The notes below the pieces were generated by a model. The model saw only the letters and a list, made by a program, of their open reading frames with translations, ran no database searches and was not told the DNA's origin. This document shows, piece by piece, positions 57,901 through 64,000 of a stretch of 64,000 nucleotides of DNA. The stretch lies in the IMG/VR virus record IMGVR_UViG_3300031963_000066, positions 1 to 64,000 of that record; one strand, 5' to 3'. Source of the stretch: a virus. The position numbers and the translations under genes were made by a program. The first letter of the stretch is position 1. Every line of letters begins with the position of its first letter.

Positions 57901-59857
57901 AGAGACTTGCAGAGTTAGCTGTACGAAATGCACCGTTAGCATACAATGATGCGGAATCTGAACGACTTCTTAACCAAGTATTTGCTTGTGTTGTATTGTC
58001 ATTCAGTGTTTTTGCAGCAGTCAGTGATGCAGCTTTTGTGCCATCAGTAGTTGATATTGAATCACTAAGTTGTTGTTCGGTAATAATTCTGTAGTATGAA
58101 GCCGATTGAAAACTATCCACATCATTAATATCAAAATAATTTCCTGCTTCATTCCAACGAATTGCTGCATTTGCGGCCGCAGTTCCGGATGTTCCATCGA
58201 CTGTTCTATAAACATTGAAAGATGATGTTTGATTTCTTGATGCTTGACTTAATGTGAATTCGTTTGAATTGAATACTGTTCGTCCATTGATAACAAAATT
58301 GCCAGCAACACTGAAATCTTCATTTACCTGTAAGCTCTTAACTGTTGCTTCAGCATTTTCGGCATCAATTAAATTCGAAATGCGTACATTTGGTGTCCAA
58401 ACATCAGTGTTTGCTCTTATTGTGTTTGCTCTTACTGTGTCGGTTGCCCAAACATTTGCTGTATTGACACGGGAATTTGCTTGCAACCTATCGGTAAATG
58501 TGATACCATACACAGACAATGTGCCAGTATTGGCTGATGTGTTAGCTTCAAGTCTATCTGTAAATGTGGTATTATAAACCGACAATGTATCGGTGTTTGC
58601 CGATGTATTGGCTTGAAGTCTGTTGGTGAAGGTTGTACCAGTAACAGAAGCTGTTGTTGTGTTAGTTGATACGTTAGCTTGCACAACATTGGCATACATT
58701 GTCCAAACTACGGATGCATTAGATGTATTGGATGATGTATTAGCTTGTAACACATTAGTAAAAGAAGTTCCTGTTACTGATAATGTTGTAGTATTTGCTG
58801 ATGTATTTGCTTGCAATTCATTCGTGTGTGTGGTGCCAGATACAAAAGCTGTTGCAGTTGTTGTAAATGTATTTGCTTGCAATACATCTGTAAATGTAGT
58901 ACCAGTGACAGAAGCTGTTGTTGTATTGGTTGACACATTAGCTTGCACTACATTAGCATATAGTGTATGCATAACCGATGCATTAGATGTATTGGTTGAT
59001 GAGTTGGCTTGCACTACATTTGCATACAGTGTGTGCATAACCGATGCATTGGAAGTATTAGATGATGTATTTGCTTGCAATACATCTGTAAATGTGGTAC
59101 CAGTAACAGAAGCTGTCGTTGTGTTTGTAGATATGTTTGCTTGTACTACATTTGCCCACAAGGTGTGTATAACGGATGCATTGGCTGTATTGGTAGATGT
59201 GTTAGCTTGTAATACATTTACCCAAGCTGTGCCACTTACACCAACAGATGTTGTGGTAACATGTGTATTGGCCTGAATAGTTGCAGTAAGAATACTTGTG
59301 TTTGCTTGCACATCATTAGTAAACACTTTGTTGTTTGCAGAAAGTGTACCTGTCAATACACTGGTATTTGATTGTATTCTGTTTGTATAAAGTGAATTAT
59401 ATATTGAAGCATTAGAAGTGTTAACAGAATTGTTTGATTGCAATGTTTCTGTAAATGTTCCACCTACTACAGAAATGCTTCCACCAAACAATGAGTTATT
59501 TGCAACTCTTAGTGCTGTGTCTGATCCTAAAACGTTTAATACATTACCAACATTGGCTGTTCCTGTTGTTGCAAGACTTAGATTTCCATTTGAAAAGTAA
59601 CCTTGCCCTTCCACATTCAAATTGTTTTGAATGATTGCAGAAGAACCAATACCTTGCACTGAAAATGTCTTTTGAACAATAACATTTCCGTTTGATTGTA
59701 ATGCTGTCTGTGAATTTTCTGAAAGGAATAATGTTCCAGAATCTTTGACATAATTTTCTTTGGCAAGAATGTTGTTTTCGGTAACCAGATTGTTGGTTGC
59801 AACCATCCAATCACCAAATGTATTGGCATAACTTAATGAGGATACTGTATTAGCCAT
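54977..59857 (-). CDS. Giant tail fibre with 22-residue repeats
   Basis: A 1626-residue fibre. The N-terminal module starts MANTVSSLSYANTFGDWMVATNNLVTENN. Residues about 210-480 carry 12 or more 22-residue repeats of the form VxQANxSTNTxxASVxxTxxxN. A FVINGRTVFNSNEFTLSQA domain follows, then a few Ala/Asn heptads (ASLYANGAF, 640-700). A YTGDGSTTQYTTPTFSQANQVRVYING module is near 835. A region near 1180-1280 looks like a pyocin-knob domain (GGSWWFQQNMRHTNASNLWG). Residues 1330-1400 are YAGSAGNA-type repeats. The final 220 residues are a Trp/Tyr-rich beta tip (WHWSNEDTTWAALGSQK). A receptor-binding long fibre is likely. Confidence 0.83.
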   Translation of the reverse strand: MANTVSSLSYANTFGDWMVATNNLVTENNILAKENYVKDSGTLFLSENSQTALQSNGNVIVQKTFSVQGIGSSAIIQNNLNVEGQGYFSNGNLSLATTGTANVGNVLNVLGSDTALRVANNSLFGGSISVVGGTFTETLQSNNSVNTSNASIYNSLYTNRIQSNTSVLTGTLSANNKVFTNDVQANTSILTATIQANTHVTTTSVGVSGTAWVNVLQANTSTNTANASVIHTLWANVVQANISTNTTTASVTGTTFTDVLQANTSSNTSNASVMHTLYANVVQANSSTNTSNASVMHTLYANVVQANVSTNTTTASVTGTTFTDVLQANTFTTTATAFVSGTTHTNELQANTSANTTTLSVTGTSFTNVLQANTSSNTSNASVVWTMYANVVQANVSTNTTTASVTGTTFTNRLQANTSANTDTLSVYNTTFTDRLEANTSANTGTLSVYGITFTDRLQANSRVNTANVWATDTVRANTIRANTDVWTPNVRISNLIDAENAEATVKSLQVNEDFSVAGNFVINGRTVFNSNEFTLSQASRNQTSSFNVYRTVDGTSGTAAANAAIRWNEAGNYFDINDVDSFQSASYYRIITEQQLSDSISTTDGTKAASLTAAKTLNDNTTQANTWLRSRSDSASLYANGAFRTANSASLYANGAFGAANSASSYANSAFASANNVAPQIAPAFAQANAAFGKANAATAEIKGTRGSISPTSASLTLTSNNGIAIHSVTANTLAISTSQDLQTTASPSFTGLTVTGTPLSTSSGGTGSTSAASAFNTLVAAATGTASGTSGYVLATGGTGNFYWTAAGAGGAGTQPGTRITSNRLSYTGDGSTTQYTTPTFSQANQVRVYINGVRQLESEYTLNSGTSKVTMTVAPVNNDKILIEVDGYAVYEYFANNIVYGPATGALTTGTIQSAIDGLESGKMPKTGGTFTGQVIGQTIDKATANTSLATGSYVHNLANSNWTFSHSITGNAGTVTNGLYSTGSYANPAWLTSLNADKLSGGTISSTILGNSSHFIGTTSIALNRATGFQRLTGVNINGIADSANNLISTAGDLGYTVSGQDVSYVGHLGPQVQSQGAGAAAMSFHRPGLYAINFGLGTDNQLRTGGWSRGGASYVILDSGNYNSYAPTLTGTGASGNWNITSAFATNSTYANNITMGFNSNWNTDFSHAPAGSTVLRGDTSSGSSTGGPGGSWWFQQNMRHTNASNLWGVQVAWGWEDNANLLRTRNIQNGNYGGWVTYINSTNIGSQSVSYATSAGSATSAGYATSAGNSTTVAGLNVHANRNNEANKIVRTDASGYLQTGYINSSNGDENNASNPPRVWGTNGSDSYLRSYQTGSLSVGYAGSAGNATYAGSAGYAGNAGYASSAGNAGYATTAGSASNVTQGTAYFTYAESFGMGSVGGVTYTSTGAGGGGWNTVQYLNIPSAGWWNITEPDMFYRGQRLNSSMWASGTTYLWLVVEVLVDNVWRLIKLTTQNYDTVNYMPADGSVYYAARPFQTYGPYGYWHWSNEDTTWAALGSQKTPYYLAAGNNVRVTMKFANDYFRAGTHFMTEANAASGRGYYMDSVLGWRNDGTNPSATNKHVYKIGPDVNNEWRAYANGGPAGYWYAGGSVRFMAYKVGT
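58420..59221. repeat. 66-bp coding repeats in giant fibre
   Basis: About 12 diverged copies of a 66-bp unit encode the 22-residue repeats. Two sub-types alternate: one ends ASVTGTTFTD, the other ASVMHTLYAN. Some pairs (for example the two ASVMHTLYAN units) are nearly identical, implying recent duplication or conversion. Confidence 0.85.
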
Positions 59858-59858
59858 T

Positions 59859-60077
59859 TTAACCTTTTTCTAATAGTTTTAATAACAAACTTTTTATTTC
59901 CGTTATATCTTCCCTGAGCACTTTGACCTCAGACTTAACATTATTTATTTCTTCTTTTTGAGACTCCAGGGCCCGGCGTTTATTCAAATATTCATCTAAA
60001 CCATTTTTATCTTGGTTTATAATTGCACCGGTTCTGGTGTCCCTAACAAGTTTTGTACCTTCAACTCTCAAATACAT
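59859..60077 (-). CDS. Small coiled-coil virion-region protein
   Basis: A 72-residue protein starting MYLRVEGTKLVRDTRTGAIIN. A short beta hairpin at the N-terminus is followed by a coiled coil (about 30-70, with Glu/Lys-rich heptads). The ATG at 60077 is two bases after the stop of the giant upstream gene; an in-frame TTG is less likely. Proteins of this shape occur beside baseplate genes in related marine phages and may bridge baseplate and fibre. Confidence 0.65.
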   Translation of the reverse strand: MYLRVEGTKLVRDTRTGAIINQDKNGLDEYLNKRRALESQKEEINNVKSEVKVLREDITEIKSLLLKLLEKG

Positions 60078-60079
60078 AA

Positions 60080-63000
60080 TCAACCAATCGAACTATTGAT
60101 ATTTGAAGGCAGTGCAATACATCTCATGTCTGTCAAATGAGGTACAATAGTTGTATCTGTAGTCAACAAAACAATTTTGATTGCAAACTGATTGAATGAG
60201 TTATATGTTTGGCCATTTGTTGATGTATAAGAAACATAACCTTGTTCTGTACCTAAACTTCCTGGTGCAAAAGTATATTCATGCAAATCACCTCTAAATT
60301 TAGAATACAATGTGTTAGAATTCTTTGTTTTGGTCATTAGGATCCAAGAACCATCAGCAAAAGATTGTGTATCATTTCTATTCAAAATCTTGTAGTACAC
60401 TTGTATATCTGTTTTTGCAGGACGATATGCAGACAAATAGACATTCAAATCTCCAGAATCAAAACCTGCTTCCAACACAACCTTCTTGGTTACATATCTT
60501 GTTGTTGCAGGACCACCATTCTTAGAAGTTTCACCTGTAATGATTGCAGATGCACCTGCCGCAGAACCACCAGAAACATCAATCGAAACAGTTGGTGTTT
60601 CTATGTATCCAGAACCTGGTGTTGTTAGATAGATTGAAGTAATTTTACCAGCTTCAATCACAGGTGATGCATAAGCTTGTACAGCATTTGCACCTGTTGG
60701 TGCAGAAATAGAAACTGTTGTATTGCCTGTTGCATAACTATTTCCTTGCGACACAATAGATATCAAACTATTTGACAATTCACAATTGTTTATGTTGTAT
60801 TGAACTGTAAATACAGTAGTACCAGCATCAGAAATGACTGGAGAAACTGCATTATCTTGTGATGATAACTGGCCGTACAATGAGAAAGATGTTTCCGAAT
60901 TGGCAACCAAAACTCTTTGACGTTGATTATCATCCAAATAAATGTGTTCATACATTGTTGTACCAAATTTACCTGGATTTATTGCAACTTGGCCAGCAGA
61001 TGTACCACCTTGCAGTGTTGCATCATAGGTATAGTTGATTGAGGTTGATGATGGAACAAAATCGGTTGTTGATATATTAAAAGCATCCACTAATATATTA
61101 GAATTTGATGTTGTTGATATCAAATCTGTCATTGTGTTTGCATTTTTGTAGAAATCAATTTCAGAATCAACCAAAGTTCTTTGTGGCAACTTCTTAGGTA
61201 CAACCATTCTAATTGATGGTGTGACTGATGTGTTGAACACACAACGATCAATTGTAAACATCACAGATTGATTTTGGTCAGCTTCCCATGTTTGTGAATT
61301 CTGAGAAAGGAATAAACCACCAACATAGTGTGCAGCTGATATTTTTGTAATTGAACTTGGATATGGATCAGTTGATAGATTTTTTACTGTTGATGGTAAT
61401 GCTTCTTCATTGTTTGATGCGGTCCACAATGTGTACTCATTAGACAAAGATTTAACAATAAATGCATATAATACACCAGATTGAATATACACTGGAGAAG
61501 TAAAGGTAAATTCAGTGTATGTAGTTGAATCTAAATGCTGCGGAGTTGAAGAAACTTTAACTTTAGTTGGATCCAAAGTAACCACTGAATGGTCCAATGT
61601 TACTCCATTTGGATAACCATTTAATGTACCAACAATTGATAATGTTATTGGTGAACCATCATTTGTTGATGTTGGTTTTGAAGCAAAGAACACTCTGATT
61701 GAAGAAAGAAAAGCACCATTTGGAAAGTTTGTCGGATCAATCTGGAAAGTTTGAGCAACAGGATCACCAGTCCATGGTGGTGGCGGTTGCAAATCTGTAA
61801 TTATTCTTCTTGTTTGAACTTCTGATGTGTTGGTTGTATAAGAAGAATCTTTATACAATGTTTGTTTGAAAGTATCTTTTGCCCCAGATGGTGATGCACC
61901 AAAATCAATAGTTTGTCTATTGATTTGCAAACCTTCCGCATAGAAAGTACCTTCAGCATATGTTGTTACTGTGCCAACATTGTTATTGATACGGTTGTCT
62001 AAACGAAAGACTTTTTGGCCGGTGTGAAAAGTATTTGCTGGTACAGTGAACACACCAAAGAAATCACCACGTTCATTGGATTCAATCGAACCTGTAGTTG
62101 AACCAATAGAATATGTTTCTTTATCTGGTAATCCAACAACTGAAGATACTACTATAGGTGTTGCAAGTGTTGCAACTTTTGTTGATCCATCATAATCTGA
62201 AATCACAGCTGATTGGCCAGGATTTGCACCAGAAGTTATGTAAATCGTTAAACCATTATAGAAATCATTTACACTTGATGCTAATGGTGATAATTGTATT
62301 GATGTAAGAGATGTTGAATCTTTTAATGTACCACTGTAGTGTTCACTAGAGTTACTAAATTGTGTTGCAACAACACTACCCGAAGCAGTAGATGACTGAT
62401 AAACACCTGATGCATTGAAGAATCCGTTTTGTAAAGCTAAACCATTATTGTATGTGGTTGTCTTAAAGTCATTTGAAACATATAAACGAATCTTGGTTGT
62501 ATCTGTGTAGTTGTACACACCTTCAACTTTACCTGTAGGTGTGAATGTACCAGCTGAATAGTAACCGATAATGTCGCCAGCTTTAAATGTACCAGTCACG
62601 GATGCAACTTCAATTGTATTCAATCTGCGAACATAAGAATCAACACTTACATTATCAAAGAAAGCATATAACTTGGTTTTAATTAACAGGTTAGAAGCTT
62701 TAATCATAATCTGCTGTGGTTTGATCCACGGCAAAATACTAATATCATTTATGTAACCATTATTCAATGAATAGGTGTTATCTATTTTGTTGTATGGTCC
62801 AAGTATATTAGTTTGTTGTTCTTTAAACTTTGTCAGGTAAGTTGAAGAAAGTGTGGAATTCTGTATGGTTGTTTGTTGCAATCCAGTTGATCCACCCGTC
62901 CAACCAACACTATTAGATACTGTTGCCCAGGGGCTAGATGTTTGTGACTGTAAACTTGTTGCTGATGTTCCAGGAACTGTTTGCCAATCACCAAAAGATA

Positions 63001-64000
63001 ATGTGTTGTTTACATTACCTCTTTGGTATATTTGCAAACTAGGATCAACAACCAACAAAGCAGGTGAATATGTTGTATCAACCCAATTGTCCATGTTTGG
63101 AGACAACGACAAGCTACCTTTTGAAAAAGGTGTATTGAATGGGTTCACATTGGTTGTTCTGCTTGCCAATTTTTGTGATACTATAATGCTTGTGGTATAT
63201 GGCAATGTGAAATAATTCACTGAACCATCTCGACTAACATTAAAATTCAACGCAGAAATTGATGATGATGTTGGTGAATTCATGTTATACACCATGGCCA
63301 AATTCTTCAATGGGAAATTTTTAACATTTTGGCCAGCCGTTAACTGTCTGGTTCTTCTATTAATGTTTGCATTGAAATCAGTAACACCAGAGTCTGAAGC
63401 AGAAAAACTTGAGAAATCATCTACCATAATACCATTTTTGAATCTATTTAATCCGTATGCATCAGAGATTTGCAATGAGTTTGCATTTTGTTCCAATGAA
63501 TTCAAAGAAGTATAGTATTCAACACGGTTAATTCTTGTGTCAAGACCAGCAATGTCAGCCATTGTGTAACGGCGGTGTTGCACTTTTTCTATAGACAAAT
63601 CTGGTAATTTACCAACAGGTGACTCAGTTGTCACATATCCGGTGTATGGATTATGTGTGATGTTGGCTATTGTTAGAGAAGAATCTGGTTCATTAGGTAG
63701 AATAGGGTTGATTGAAGGAGAACCCTCAACTATTTGTAGACTTCTATCTTTGGTTAAAACTAATTTATCTTTACGACCAAGATAATGTTCATAGTCACAA
63801 ATAAAACTTGTTGAATCTACAGGCAATAAAATTCCAACTCTTGTGTCTGATGGATTAGAGTAACGGAAAACAAAATCTGTTTGAGCATTTTGACGGGATG
63901 GTCTAAAATCCAAACAATCTCTCAACGAATATGTTGTTCCATTTTTACTTGTGTAATCTGGAATTTCTCTATAATTTTCTGGTGAATCTGAATTGGTGTA
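60080..64000 (-). CDS. DUF4815-like giant virion protein (5' end outside window)
   Basis: An open frame that runs off the window edge; 1306 residues are visible and the true start is beyond 64000. The visible N-terminal part has YEHYLGRKDKLVLTKDRSLQIVEG, RRYTMADIAGLDTRINRVEYYTSLNSLEQ and LNRFKNGIMVDDF (shown in part), the DUF4815 pattern of marine T4-like phages. A helical segment and many beta domains follow. Near 1080-1180 lies ITSIYLTTPGSGYIETPTVSID. The C-terminal 100 residues (VVLEAGFDSGDLNVYLSAYRPAKTDIQVYYKI in part) resemble tail-associated domains. Probably a baseplate or adhesion component. Confidence 0.85.
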   Translation of the reverse strand, partial: YTNSDSPENYREIPDYTSKNGTTYSLRDCLDFRPSRQNAQTDFVFRYSNPSDTRVGILLPVDSTSFICDYEHYLGRKDKLVLTKDRSLQIVEGSPSINPILPNEPDSSLTIANITHNPYTGYVTTESPVGKLPDLSIEKVQHRRYTMADIAGLDTRINRVEYYTSLNSLEQNANSLQISDAYGLNRFKNGIMVDDFSSFSASDSGVTDFNANINRRTRQLTAGQNVKNFPLKNLAMVYNMNSPTSSSISALNFNVSRDGSVNYFTLPYTTSIIVSQKLASRTTNVNPFNTPFSKGSLSLSPNMDNWVDTTYSPALLVVDPSLQIYQRGNVNNTLSFGDWQTVPGTSATSLQSQTSSPWATVSNSVGWTGGSTGLQQTTIQNSTLSSTYLTKFKEQQTNILGPYNKIDNTYSLNNGYINDISILPWIKPQQIMIKASNLLIKTKLYAFFDNVSVDSYVRRLNTIEVASVTGTFKAGDIIGYYSAGTFTPTGKVEGVYNYTDTTKIRLYVSNDFKTTTYNNGLALQNGFFNASGVYQSSTASGSVVATQFSNSSEHYSGTLKDSTSLTSIQLSPLASSVNDFYNGLTIYITSGANPGQSAVISDYDGSTKVATLATPIVVSSVVGLPDKETYSIGSTTGSIESNERGDFFGVFTVPANTFHTGQKVFRLDNRINNNVGTVTTYAEGTFYAEGLQINRQTIDFGASPSGAKDTFKQTLYKDSSYTTNTSEVQTRRIITDLQPPPPWTGDPVAQTFQIDPTNFPNGAFLSSIRVFFASKPTSTNDGSPITLSIVGTLNGYPNGVTLDHSVVTLDPTKVKVSSTPQHLDSTTYTEFTFTSPVYIQSGVLYAFIVKSLSNEYTLWTASNNEEALPSTVKNLSTDPYPSSITKISAAHYVGGLFLSQNSQTWEADQNQSVMFTIDRCVFNTSVTPSIRMVVPKKLPQRTLVDSEIDFYKNANTMTDLISTTSNSNILVDAFNISTTDFVPSSTSINYTYDATLQGGTSAGQVAINPGKFGTTMYEHIYLDDNQRQRVLVANSETSFSLYGQLSSQDNAVSPVISDAGTTVFTVQYNINNCELSNSLISIVSQGNSYATGNTTVSISAPTGANAVQAYASPVIEAGKITSIYLTTPGSGYIETPTVSIDVSGGSAAGASAIITGETSKNGGPATTRYVTKKVVLEAGFDSGDLNVYLSAYRPAKTDIQVYYKILNRNDTQSFADGSWILMTKTKNSNTLYSKFRGDLHEYTFAPGSLGTEQGYVSYTSTNGQTYNSFNQFAIKIVLLTTDTTIVPHLTDMRCIALPSNINSSIG

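Noticed and set aside
58623-59276. A 217-codon plus-strand open frame over the fibre repeats
   Set aside because: It is the antisense shadow of the 66-bp repeat array, which keeps stops out of one opposite frame; no ribosome site and a repetitive, low-complexity product.

Overview
The window is one segment of the genome of a T4-like contractile-tailed phage (myovirus). Every protein gene reads on the minus strand, so the genetic order runs from high to low coordinates. The core genes match T4 in identity and in local order: neck 13-14-15, terminase 16-17, sheath 18, tube 19, portal 20, protease 21, scaffold 22, capsid 23, uvsY, uvsW, late sigma 55, recombination nuclease 47-46, clamp 45, clamp loader 44-62 and regA. 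The extra content (peptide deformylase, hsp20, a TagD-like nucleotidyltransferase, LamG and glycine-rich virion proteins, fibre genes with an S74 chaperone, a DUF4815-like giant protein) is typical of environmental exo-T-even phages related to cyanophages and pelagiphages. The sequence is AT-rich. The host is not identified. Copies of an rrn-type boxA in the tRNA leaders and near-perfect sigma70 promoters (TTGACA-N17-TATAAT) suggest a proteobacterial host, possibly beta or gamma; this is inference.

Region 1-2000 is a tRNA cluster (Glu, Cys, an odd type II tRNA, Ser-GCU, Ser-UGA, Gln) with two promoter-plus-boxA leaders and a GIY-YIG homing endonuclease whose last codons overlap tRNA-Ser(GCU). 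A small promoter-to-terminator transcription unit lies just upstream. Region 2.0-9.0 kb holds SprT-like protease, dCMP deaminase, tRNA-Met/Ile2, hsp20, and the replication block regA-62-44-(unknown)-dsbA-like-FlbD-like-45-dNMP kinase-glycosyltransferase-HTH protein. Region 9.1-16.2 kb holds a second GIY-YIG gene, a DruA/DUF4338-like protein, peptide deformylase, a methyltransferase, 46, 47, nucleotidyltransferase and 55, mostly with 4-base overlaps. Region 16.3-18.8 kb is a conserved unknown, uvsW, a tiny membrane-protein gene and uvsY. Region 18.8-34.8 kb is the head/neck/tail module, with an HNH endonuclease between 13 and 14 and a beta-propeller-like virion protein beside the terminase. Region 34.8-64 kb encodes adhesins and fibres: two glycine-rich proteins, a family of proteins with Ala/Asn heptads, a 2282-residue protein with nine LamG-like domains, a 1626-residue fibre with 22-residue repeats, and a DUF4815-like giant protein cut by the window edge.

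Two promoter classes are visible. Six or seven loci have consensus host-type promoters. About fifteen loci have the T4-type late box NATAAATA (or NCTAAATA), mostly before virion genes. At four genes the late box lies next to, or inside, the left arm of a hairpin whose right arm holds the Shine-Dalgarno sequence or start codon. Late transcripts would begin past the left arm, while read-through transcripts would fold shut. This is the logic known from T4 genes such as e and soc. No CRISPR array, insertion sequence or replication origin was recognised. DNA polymerase, primase-helicase and uvsX lie outside the window.
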